Source: Calycina herbarum
Lineage: Eukaryota; Ascomycota; Leotiomycetes; Helotiales; Pezizellaceae
Direction: 5' to 3'
Assembly: GCA_001414485.1 (NCBI GenBank)
Contig: LLEY01000119.1
Coordinates: forward strand, 62,001-126,000
DNA length: 64,000 nt
The position numbers and the translations under genes were made by a program. The notes beneath the pieces are model-generated. The model was not told the DNA's origin, searched no databases, and saw only the letters and a program-made list of their open reading frames with translations. Positions 11,258 to 22,478 of this stretch are shown here, one piece after another. Each line of letters opens with the position of its first letter. The first letter of the stretch is position 1.

Positions 11258-12571
11258 ATGGCTGAACGCAAAATGTCCGAGGCTGGACCTTCGAAAGTGG
11301 CCATCCCAACTGCCTCTTTCCGTACAAACTCCTTCCCAATCCATGCGGCAGAGTGAATTGCTAATATATTGCCAGCTACACACAATTCTCCGCGAATATG
11401 GTTCTTAACCTCTTCACTTTCGCCATTGGCAGTGCGTCTGATACGATTGCTGTTGGCACATGGCGATTATGTCGCAGCTGGACTCCCTCCCTCGGAAATC
11501 GCAGATGACGAGAGAAGTTCCGAGTTTCGAGAATTGATCAATGAGTGTAAGAGTGGGAGGAAGGATAGAGAGGGGTGGAAGGATAGGATACGGGGGATTA
11601 GATGCGATGGGAGGGTGATGGGGCAATGTGGTGCTGCTGTTGCGGAGGCTGTCGAGGTTTTTGGACGGATCGATATTCTTTTGTGCTGCACATCCGAAGG
11701 TATGCCTCCGTTTCAATTCCATTTGGAGAACACAACTAATAGTTTACCAGCCGTCGTCGGCACAGTCGAAGAACTCTCCACCTCCCCAGCAACCCAAAAC
11801 CTCGTCCGCGACCAATTCGAAACCATCTTCTTCGGCCAAGTAAACTTCATCAAAGCCACGCTCCCCCTCCTCCGCGACCGCCACAACGGCCACATAATGA
11901 TCCTCACCGGCATAGGCGGCCACATCGGCACGCCCGGAATGCCCATGTACTGTGCTTCAACCTGGGCCTTAGAAGGCTACTGCGATTCTCTAGCCTACGA
12001 AATCGCACCCTTCAACATCAAACTCACCATCGTCCAACCAAATAAGGAAATCGGCGTTCTGACGAATAAAATCATTTTCGCGCCCCAGTTGCCGCAGTAT
12101 GAGAGTTGTAATAATCCGGCGCCGGGGTTGAGGGATATACTTACCAATGTGGTGAATGGGCATCCGGAGACGAGGATTAGTGATCCTATGGAATCACCTA
12201 GGAGCGAGAGGTCGAATTATGAGAGTGATGAGAATTCCGCTTCGAAGGGACCCATTGTCTCAAGATTCGCAAGACTTCCGAGTGAAGCGAGAGATCGGTT
12301 GGTCATGGAGACTGTACATGCCCTCACCGCAATTGGTGGCCACGAAAATCCACCCGCGAGACACATTGTTGGCTTCGAAGGTGTAGCAAGTGTCAAAGAG
12401 AAATTGAAGACGGTAAGTGAAGAGTTGGAAGATTTCGTGGAGGTTAGTTGTGCCGTAGATATTTTTACCAGTGATGTTGGGAGGGCGGCGCTCAGTGGAG
12501 GGAAACAATCTGAGACTGGGGTTCCTGGGTCTTCTGCTACTGGTGCTGGGGGAAGCTCCTCAGCTGGTTGA
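11258..12571 (+). CDS. SDR-fold protein without catalytic Ser and Lys
   Basis: Proposed exons 11258-11321, 11376-11699 and 11751-12571. The first intron (54 bases, GTACAA to CCAG with CTAAT branch) links an ATG to the body; the second (51 bases, GTATGC to CCAG) happens to stay in frame if unspliced. Product about 402 residues. The fold follows short-chain dehydrogenases: RIDILLCC, NLVRDQFETIFFGQVNFIKA, HNGHIMILTGIGGHIG, GMPMYCASTWALEGYC, LAYEIAPFNIKLTIVQPN. However the cofactor motif TGxxxGxG is replaced by LTSSLSPLA, the catalytic Ser position reads Gly (LTGIGG), and YxxxK reads YCAST, so Lys is Thr at about residue 200. Such a protein is more likely a binding or regulatory relative than a dehydrogenase. 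The C-terminal 100 residues are low complexity (Gly/Ser). A start without the first exon has no ATG nearby. Confidence 0.82.
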
Positions 12572-15500
12572 GGGGTTCTTGTTTGTCATATGTATATATA
12601 ACATACCCTGGGATTATAGTTATAGGCAATTCACCTATGCTCTAGAAGAGTAAGTATCATATATACGACTTACCGTTTCGAGCTACGTAGTGGCTAGTCG
12701 GGATGGACAGTAAACGTGGCTGTAAATAGTTCCGGGTTTATACCTGTCTCTCGTTATTCTGACTTTCTTTGTTAATTTTCAAGTTGATCAAAGTTAAATA
12801 CTTGGAACAACTTTGTATATTAGATGGTACTACAGAGTTAGAACGCCTATTTACCGCCAGACACTCTGTATGTATCTCATATTGTATTCACTGTTTCTGA
12901 ACTACCCTCAGGTTGCCGTTTAACAATCAAATGGTCTATAAAACTAGCTCGACCTCCAACCAGATTGAACTCCAGTGGAAAACTGGTTTTACATCGCCAC
13001 ATGGTGTTTGGGCCCTAGAGGGATAGATATTGTATTCATGTTCACCTTGTCCCCTCCCAGGAAGAGATAGACGTCACAATTCTGTCCCATCCCCTGAAGC
13101 CCAGATCTCCTCTGACCGTTACGAAATTTCTCTGCTGTTGTTGAATGAAATGATAACCCGGCTATGCTTGATTGAAAAAGGTCAGCGATACAACGTCGTC
13201 AACTACTTGTAGCCGAGCAACGAAAGAGTAACAGAAGATTTGATGGTCTGAGCTTCTACTTGCTTTTAACTTGATCTTTTAGCTTGATCTTTTGAATTAA
13301 TTCTAAACCTTCACCTTTTGTCAAATAAATTATCTGTCTGCGCGCTTTATATATATACTCTGTAAATAACGTTACCAGATATAGGCGTTACAGATCACTC
13401 TTCAGTACCCTTCTTTCTTATTATACCCGAGAACCATAGCCTATTATAAGAAACAACAAGAAACAGAGTTGTTAATTCTCTGAAATATTCTCAGAAAATA
13501 TATTATTACAAGACTATTAGATAGAAGAGTACTGAGAGCAATGTACAATCGTCTCATACTCCAAAAAACTCCGTCCCTACACCGCTTCCTATGTCCCCGT
13601 CCTACCTTCCCCTTAGTAGCAACAAAAATCACCACACTTATCAAGCAGTATTACTTTCTCTCTCCTCTCCATATTCTCTACCTAGTTCTCTCTAGAACGG
13701 AATGATCAGTTGAATAATTCAGGGTAGAATACTGTCTCCTCTCAATACCTAGGAGAAGAGCTAAGGAATTTTAAAAATCGACGAAGATTGGTGCAACTTC
13801 CAGAGAACTGAGTTGTCTTCTTCTATTGCTCACTATGTTAGTTCACTTCATCCCAGAAACTCGCGGAACAATTTGCGCAATCTAACTTCCTAAACCTGTT
13901 ACCTGTACTACTCAGTCTTTTTTATTCTTCTTGAACTTTCAACTTCCATTGATGTTTTACTACCTTCGAAATGTTTGTTACTGTCGATTTCTATGCTTCC
14001 CTCGTGTTATTATGGCACTATAACTACGGAAACTCAGTAGAAATAGTATAGTCGTCTATTCAAGCAGAGACCAGTCTCAAATGAGAGGGCTGTGGAGATA
14101 ACAGTACAAAAGAATTATGGAATGAGAGATGGAGTCATTTTCTCGCTAGAGTACTTGAATAAGAAAGGAGTGGTAGGTGAAGGTAATATAGAGAAGATAA
14201 TAGTGTGGTTGTCTGTGGTCGTGGGAGCGGAGACAAGGGTTGTGGTTTTGTAATCGTTTGTTAAGGTGAATCGTAGCGGTGTTTTGTAATTGAAGTGTTT
14301 TGGGGATTATGTTGTATACAGCATAATCGCGAGACATGTCTGTATAGGTATTTCTACTCTATTCTCCGCAGAAGAGTCGCTCGTCTTTTCACAGCCTACG
14401 TTTGTCTCGAATTATTTTGTGAGCAGGTTAGCTTCGGTATGTTCTTACAAATGATATTTATGCTGAATGAAAGAGGGCTGTAAAGGTCTGAGGTAAGACT
14501 TATTTTCCGCCGGAACCTTTAAGTTCTGGCGAAGGAATTGTAATCTTAGGTTCTTCTAGCGTAACTGTTTTATAAACTAAATAAATATGAGTCTTTAGTG
14601 AGATTTGAAGGATATAGATATTCTTTACAATATACATCGCTGAGATTGAATATATTTATTATTATTTCTGAAGGTCTATTCGCCGTCGTTGAAAAAGTGT
14701 TATAGCCAACGGCCTAACTAGTTGGAAGACCTTGGTGCAAAGTTTAGTTAAAACGGTAACTGTCACTAACCTTGAGGAACAACTGGACCTGCAGCCGGAT
14801 TCTTGTCAAATATGCCAGAAGTATGGCAAGAGGGGACACATGCTGTCCAGACAAAGCTTTGTGGTATCTTGTAAACCTTGTCGGGAAGTCAAAGTTAAAA
14901 TCTCATCATGTTCATTGAATAATCTGAATGAGCTTCAGTCGTCGTGATAATCCTTGCTGTCAAACGAGTTCTTGTCGTCGATTAAAAACAATTATTATAA
15001 GTGAAAGATGTACCTGCACTGCTGAGGGAGTTGTGTACAGTCCTGTACATTATCACGATTATGGTCCTCCTCAGTATTCTCTCTATATCGCACCAGAAGT
15101 GTCCCGGGGAGGTGCGGCGCTAACCTCAATATAATCTTGTAGATACCTATATATTTCTCCTTCTAAAGGATGTTATAAGTAAGCACCCCTGTACAGAAAT
15201 CTCCTCGCTTATATTGCGACATTTGAGAACTCAAACATGGAAGGGTTTCAACAATTCACTCTCTCTCTACAGAATAGACTCAAGTAATCTGTGGAATTCG
15301 CTTATCTTTTCATATCCCAGGTACTAGATTCACTGGCACTCTCTCACGTTTTCACGTAGCTCAATCGGAATGCTTAGAACTGCCATCTTATGTCTGAGAG
15401 CCAACTAATTACTTTCCGTAAAACCACTTCACTTGCATGTTATGGCTTAAATCTTGAGAGAAAAGGAATCTTATTAATATCTGTAAAATCAAATATCAAT

Positions 15501-17297
15501 GAGAAACAGTCACTATAAAGTCATTGATGTTCCCCTATAAATCCAAGTTGAATTGTCCCAACTCACCAGTTGAACCCTTGGAGGCTGCATTATTGATGCA
15601 TTGAAACTCCTGACATTAACTCTGTACTAGTAAACCTCGTATTTACATGTGACATGTGATCTTAACTCTGGCAAAGATACCCCACCAATTCGGCCTCGCG
15701 ACCTGACCTAGTTCACCACAAAACAGACGAAAAAACCTTCGAATTCTCGGAGGACCTTTTCGCCAGCCATCATGTGCACCTGTATGGCCTGGGGGTCGGA
15801 AAAAGGGACCAACGTTCATGTTTCCAAAATAAGATGTCTGCGTATCAATGTGAAAAACAAGTGCGAGAATGGGAGCAGATCAAATATACCTAGGTATTGT
15901 TTGTGTTAGACCGTGACCTTATTCAGGAGTCGTAGCATCTCTGGTAGTTTTGGTTTTGAATTTCGGTTTGGTCGAGGCTTTGCCGTGGTCTTAAGTTGAT
16001 GTCTCAAGGAGCATGCTGGTGAAGGTCATCCATAGTAAACAGAATACTAGGCGGACATGAGGCCATATTGGGACTACCTACCTCCTCTCAATCGCTCCCC
16101 ATATCAAGTCACTGCAACTTGCCCATCTACACACTTTCCTTCCCCGACACCCTTGACCACCGACACAACTTCCTCTTACGAAAGCTCAATCTGAACAAAA
16201 CCCCTCCCACAAAATATTTACCGTCGAAACCCCACTCATTCTCGATTCTGAAATTACCACCAGTATTAAACCCCACCAAGTACAAGACTAGAAACCCAAT
16301 TACGAGCTCCAAGCGAAGACACAATTCAAACTTCTTGCCAGGAGTCTCCAACCAGATTCTTGATGGAGTCCATGGAATCATATAACGTTCGGCATTGGCA
16401 TGCACCATTATTGCGTGTGTCGTTAGAGCCCGGGGCGATTTATAGACCACGGTGGACAGCGTGAGTTTTAGCGTACACTCCAAGTGCCTTCGCTAGTGAT
16501 CACCCGAATACCCATGACAATGCAGTATTAGCGATCCTGAACGAACACTTTTAGACAAAAGTTTAACAAAGTGAATCGACTCGTATACTTACAAAAGTGT
16601 GATAGCTATTTATTCTAGTGTCTTTGTAGAACTTATCAACGTGGTCGCGACCTGTCTGGTCTCTGAACACACCCCTCCTTCCATTCCACTATAATGCTAT
16701 TCTTACACCACGGAAACATTTTCCACAGAGGCCTACGCCGCTTATTTACTCCATCCAAAACATCCATCTGAACGAACCGCTCAATTTTACCGTCGAATTT
16801 TCATCTTCCCTACACCACAAACTTGTAAGAAGGGAGATAGGTTCAACCGTGGTAATTATATGCTACGTAGATGTTGGACACAGAGCAAGCATGCACTGCC
16901 AGCGACACCATTTTTTATGTATATGTAGAATAGGTCAGTGGGGGGTGATTCACCAGATTCTAAGTGGCTGAGAATGAGGTTATATGATACTTCAGTAGGT
17001 ATTACCAAGTGAAGTACTTGCGCTAGGTATGGGTTTAGTACAAGTGAGTGCTAGCTTGGCTAATATCGCCAGTTTAGATCTGAATCACCAAGACACAACC
17101 TCCCCAACTCCATGGTGAAAAGGTATAGATTTTCGGATCTCCTAATCCTCCTCGATCTATTTTCCAAATCTTCGTTCCTCCGGTTCCCCAGCTCATATCT
17201 ACCTCTCACCCATTTTTACATTTGCTGTTCCCCAATCCACCCTAAAAGTCCCACCAAAGAAAAGAAGAAGAGAAGAAAAGCATCCATCATCATATCG
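12572..17297. other. Gene-poor AT-rich island
   Basis: About 4.7 kb between the SDR-like gene and the NRPS-like gene. Open frames are short and lack recognisable domains. A frame at 14732-14947 has CxxC and GH pairs but no real zinc-knuckle spacing. A small direct repeat of TTGATCTTTTAGC lies at about 13272. The composition suggests decayed transposons, which I could not identify. 17.1-17.3 kb is the 3' flank of the next gene. Confidence 0.45.
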
Positions 17298-20200
17298 TCA
17301 TAGTCCTCTCATCTTCATAGCCTCCCCAAGCACCTTCCAGAAACTCTCCACAGCCAAAGGCCCAATAACTTCCCTCCCCGTCTGCGGTCTCACACCACCA
17401 ACCTCAATTCCACCCCCACCACGCCCCCAAAACCGACACTCCTCTCCATCACCCTCAACTAACTCCCGCCATCTATCCAACTCACCCTCCCCGTCTTCGT
17501 CATCCTCCCCACCGCCAATTGCCAACCCGCCCACCCCACCAGCAACAGTAAAAATATCCATCCCCTCCACCTCTCCTTCCACACTCCACCCAGAAATCAT
17601 TTCGTGCAAAGACATCGACATCCGCGCCCACCGATCAAGACCCACCTTATCCAACCCCATCACCCCCAACCTAGTCTGAGAAGCCTCACCCATAACTTCG
17701 TCCAAAGCAACACCCTCCGGATCCTTAAGAGGCGGATGCACACTCCCCAATATCTTCTTCGCCTTCTCCTTACTAATTAACCCAAATCCTTTCGCTATTC
17801 CACAGAGAGAGTGGAAATAATCTTCCTCCTCCTTTTTCCCCATCTCTTCCCCTTCTTCCTCCACTTCCTCTTCAGATTCGGCGGAGGGAGGAGGTGGAGG
17901 GTCAATTAGACCCAAGAATTGAACCTCGAACCCTGCGTTTGTAAGTTCTTTCGCTAATTCATAAGCTATTACCGAGCCTTTTGAGAGACCTAGGAGGGCG
18001 TAGGGACCGGTTGGTTGGATGGTTGTTAGGGTATTGTAGTATGTTTTTAGAAGGGTGGGGAGGTTGGGGAAGGGACGTTCTTTTGGGGAGTGGCCGCGGG
18101 GGTGGAGGTTGTGGATTGGTCTATCGGCTCTAAGGGGTGAGTTAGCGATGTTTTTCAAAAGTGAGTTTTGGGGGTTAGGGTGTAATGAGAATTCTCGTCT
18201 TGGCAGTTTGGGATAAGTACTTTGAGACAGAAAAGAAAGGAAGGGTCGAGGAAATGAAACTTACATCAACCTCGCCAAACTCATAAAAGAATAAACATCC
18301 CCAATCTCATCATGCACGCACCAAAGCGGCGTCTTCCTCCCCTCCAAACGGAGCGTAACAACAGGAGAATACCCATAAACCCCCGTACTCAACAGATTAG
18401 CCAGCCCCCTAACCGTCGGGTTGGCAAACAACCTCGCCACCGAAAACTCCGGCATATTCAACCGCGCCTGCAACGTAGCCTTAAACTTCATAACCTCCAT
18501 AGAGGTAAGTCCCAAATTAAACAACGACGTATTAGGATCCACCAATTTACTCGTCGATTGGGGAGATAACATCGCACTACCCATGGGAAAAGTATCGAGA
18601 AAGATCCCGAGAATGGTATGTTCCAAACGAGTCATTTCGTCATGAGTTTTGATATCCGGACGAAATTGCCTTTTGATTGTATTTGCGATAGTCAAGTCTG
18701 GGGCTTCGCAGGAATCATAAACTCCGGCTTCGAAAGCTAGACGAATTTTGGGGCGAGAAAGTTTTCCTATTGCGGTTCGTCGGAGATGATGTTCTTCTAT
18801 TGGGATAACTTTGTATGGTCTAACACCACAGAATTTTATAACGGCCCTTGATATCGCTGCTGAGGTCTTGAGACGAAGGTTGGTATCGATAGCTGCGTTG
18901 AAGATGGGGTGGTAAACAATACAAATTACATCGATGTCGTAGCCAGATGGCCGATGTGGGAAGGCGATTAAGTGGGATGACATGATTCCTTGAACACGCG
19001 CTGAAAAGACAGCATTTTCTATAGCGACAGGGGAAAGCCTAATTCTATCAAAATCAAAAACGGTGTAGTACGGGATGAGCTGGGATCTTACCCATTGATA
19101 CATATAGAAGCATTATGTCGACCCGTGACCTAAACCCAGAACACCTGGGTCAGTATGTTGTTGTTAAAAGAAGATTTGGGGGCTCTTGCAGATGACTACG
19201 GAATTAGAAATTTCGATATCAGATTTCGTGAAAAAGAAAATAAATCTTCCCGAGACCTGTCGTGTAACCTAGAGATATTTCCTCCGAATTCTGGGAAAAT
19301 CACACATTTATTCAGGAAAGTAACTTACATAGAGCGCCCCATTTCCATCGAAATAACCCATATCACCAGTCTTGTACCAACCATCACTTGTAAATGCCGT
19401 GACCGTTTTTGCAATGTCATTGAAGTACTTCGAAAAGACAGCGGGCCCAGATAGTTCCAGATGGCCCGTCTCGTTCACTTCAACCGCACCGCCACCCTCT
19501 GCTACCACCCTAACATTCACCGCATTCGTAGGATATCCAACCGAGCACCATGATTTGCCATTTTTAACGTCATACGCAGGGCAATCCAGATTGTAGAGAG
19601 CTCCACCACAAGTCTCTGTTAATCCCAATCCCGGCCGAAGAAATGACTTTGGGGCACCAAACTTTTGTAATAGCTGTGTAAATCGAACACATGTTTCCGT
19701 AATATTAACCTCTCCTCCAGAGACGAATGCTCTTAGGCATGATAAATCGAAACGTTTGCCGGGGTCATCCTCCTCTTCGTCGTCTTGCTTTGTCTCGGCT
19801 TCATCCTCCAATTCCTGGCAGATACCCCAAATAAAGAAATTTGGCGCAAATGTGTATGAAGCTCTATAATAGCTCAGCTTGTCTAAAAGCTTCAATGGTG
19901 TGAGAAGTAATGATTGTGGGACGTGTATTTGAGAGGCTGCAACACGCATGGCATGTAGATGAATACCGAAAAGATTGGCAACATGGTCTAGGGGATTCCA
20001 GTTGAGAAACACATCTCTGGACCTCGTCAGGTGCACTTCAACTTTGGCGTCCAACGAAGCCATGATTTGTTCGTGTGTCATACACACGACTTTTGTGTCG
20101 CCAGTTGCAGTTCCAAAAGTTAACATAAGTACCGCCAGGTCGGATGGCTCCTTCAAAAAACCTTTGCTCTGTTCGTTAGGGAGAGGCTGTAGGTGAGCAT

Positions 20201-20621
20201 CGATGGCTTCAGTAGTGAAAAGGCGGACATTGGCGATACCGGAGAATTGGTTGATAAGGCTTTTCGTGGTGACAATGAGTGGGTTTCCAAGCAGTCTTTG
20301 GAGGGAAAGCAAGTGACTTTTCCGTTCGTTGAGATCGTACACTTGAGTCGAGATACAAGGTACACCTCCTGCAGCGATAATAGCCCAAAACCAGGAAATG
20401 CTGTCCTCGTGATCAGCTGTATGGAGTAGTACAATTGAGTTTCTCGTCAAGGCACCACTCGAACTCAGCGCATGGCCCCTCGCAAGTGATCTCTTGTATA
20501 GCGTGCTGTATGGTATCAGATAATTACTAGCCACAAGATCACTGTCTTCGAAAATAAGACCCTTATTGACACCCTTCTCGGCAGCCTCTTGTAACATCCT
20601 CAACAAGTTTTTAAGCGCCAT
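17298..20621 (-). CDS. NRPS-like enzyme, adenylation-thiolation-thioesterase (A-T-TE)
   Basis: Four exons fit: 19329-20621, 19092-19129, 18265-19044 and 17298-18129, total 2943 bases, 980 residues. The 38-base exon encodes VTGRHNASICING, the A8 core, which fits exactly between GNGALY and IRLSPVAIENAV. Adenylation motifs: LTFGTATGDTKVVCMTH (A3), GLTETCGG (A5), YKTGDMGYF (A7), TAIGKLSR with the A10 lysine (about 534-541). Thiolation: LGLTSMEV with the pantetheine Ser at about 625. Thioesterase: PLWCVHDEIGDVYSF opening and GLSKGS with the nucleophile at about 753. An acidic insert (EEEVEEEGEE) interrupts the thioesterase after LGLIDPPPPP. No condensation domain. Enzymes of this layout activate an aryl or keto acid and release a dimer or ester; the substrate is unknown. 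No other pathway genes are next to it. Confidence 0.88.
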
Positions 20622-22478
20622 TTTTAGTGAAGGATCTCGATAGTTGAAAGGTGTAGAGATCTACTGGCAGAGGGGGGTTATTAACTCCCATAGAGCAGGG
20701 TAGAAGAGTAATCTTTGGATTGCAAGGGTACTCAATAGAGTCAAGCCATCAGCCTTGGCGTTTGATTGAAGGTGGGTTATGTTGGGGAATATGATCATCA
20801 AAAATCCAGAGGATTTGTTATAGACCCCTCCCAAGATTATCGGGGTTGCTTGAGTGAAGCACCTGACGCTGAAGAGCGAAAGGCCGAGGCCATGTGAGTG
20901 AATGGAATAATGTTTTGTTCAGACAACATCATGAATAAATCGCACGTGTTGAACAAAAACAAAAATGGAGTCAGAAGAAAGTCCGTGGGCTTCTTGATCT
21001 CTTCATAGTATGGAAACTTTGGTTTCTAGACAGATATACGTAATGAAGAAAGCACGAAGTACTTTCCTCCACAACTTGAGGGCATAAGGTTTGCGGATTC
21101 GTCATGTTGGTGTCTGTAGTGCAGAGGGTTTCTTGCTCCTGGGGCACACGATCTGAAACGGAAGCGAAAGCTGGTATATGGTAAAGTCGATGTGAGTAAA
21201 GATTGGGGCAGTTTTTCCCGCGGAAAGCTTCCACAAAGAAAGCTTGACAACGAACAGACGCCTAGAAGGGAAATAATAACCTCGGGAAAAGCCAAAAAAG
21301 ATGAGATGTTACAACATGACCGGCAATAATAGCAGTATTCCCCCCACGCACGGACTGGAAACCAAACAGATCAATCGCCATGCAGGTACATCAGCGATCT
21401 GACGTTTGAGGATACCGTCAAAAAATCAGGAGTAGTTCCACCCAGAGTCTCAGCATCGCTACGAAATGCCTCATGCCAAGGTCCAAGATGTATCTTGAAG
21501 GCGGCAGGTGGAGAGATGAGAACATAGCAAAATCCCAAATGCTTGGCAGCGTCAACTCATAGGCCTACAAAGCAAATGGAAGCGATTGATATCAACTTTG
21601 CAAGCGGTAGAGCCTCATGAAGGCTTGAGGAGGGTTGGAGATGTACTGGCAGCAGGCCGCGCCAAGACAGCTGGTTAAACGCAAGAAGTCTCTCGTTGAT
21701 TGCACACCAAAATATCAGAGACAACAGACGGTTTCAAGAGAGAATTCGACCCAACATGAACAAAAACAACACGATAAAGGTCTTGGCATGAAAATACTGC
21801 AAATCTTGAGGCTCATCTGTACGAACTTGGTCATGCCATGCCATGCCATGGCATCTCAACTTTGGAGGTGAGGATGGTGGAAATGTGACAGTAACGAGTG
21901 TCCTGGTGGCTCTCGAAACTCGATGGAAAGGGTGGAGCGCACAGTGACTGACTGACTACTGTGGCCTCTCCTCGACCAAATCTCAATCCCATGCCCAGAC
22001 TCTGCTTGTCATGCATCTGAACAAAGGATTGTTGTCGAGATTTGATGGAGAAGAGGGAGGTTGTCGTTGTCCCACTTGTTCGGAAGAAGGAGAGAGTGAT
22101 TGGGATCCAAGATGTCGTCGCTCACTTGGCCAAGTCTTCAGCCTTCAGCCACACTGTGGCACCTCCGCGCCACACCAATGCAATGAGACAAAGCCGACCT
22201 CGAGTCTAGCAGCCTCGTGAGCCGTGAGCCTCACTCTGCCGTCGTTCCTGAGCGCAAACAAAAAACCGCCTGCAAACATTCCCTCTTCTAGATACCTGAT
22301 AGCCAAATAGGCCCAAACCCCCTTTAATCCGGATCCCGACCTGCAATATTATTCTCACCATAATGCGCGCAAGAAGTTGAAACCCCTAATACTCCTACCG
22401 CCTTTCTCTCTCTCCCTCCACCACTCGAAGCTTCCCTTCACGGACAAGCTACCCCGGCGCATACCAAATGTTGTCAGA
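20622..22478. promoter_or_regulatory. Divergent intergenic region between the A-T-TE gene and TRS120
   Basis: About 1.86 kb that must contain both promoters. A short CATGC tandem with palindromic centre (CATGCCATGCCATGGCAT) lies at about 21833-21852. The last few hundred bases are C/T-rich, as in fungal leaders of housekeeping genes. No gene is supported. Confidence 0.45.

Noticed and set aside
14732..14947. Frame with CxxC and GH that resembles a zinc knuckle
   Set aside because: The spacing does not fit CCHC, no gag or pol motifs are nearby, and the frame is short and in AT-rich DNA.
16127..16483. 118-codon minus-strand frame in the AT-rich island
   Set aside because: No recognisable domain, no splice context or relatives that I can see; composition suggests chance.
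21026..21295. Minus-strand frame with a signal-peptide-like start
   Set aside because: The rest of the frame is low in structure and overlaps the intergenic region; nothing supports coding.
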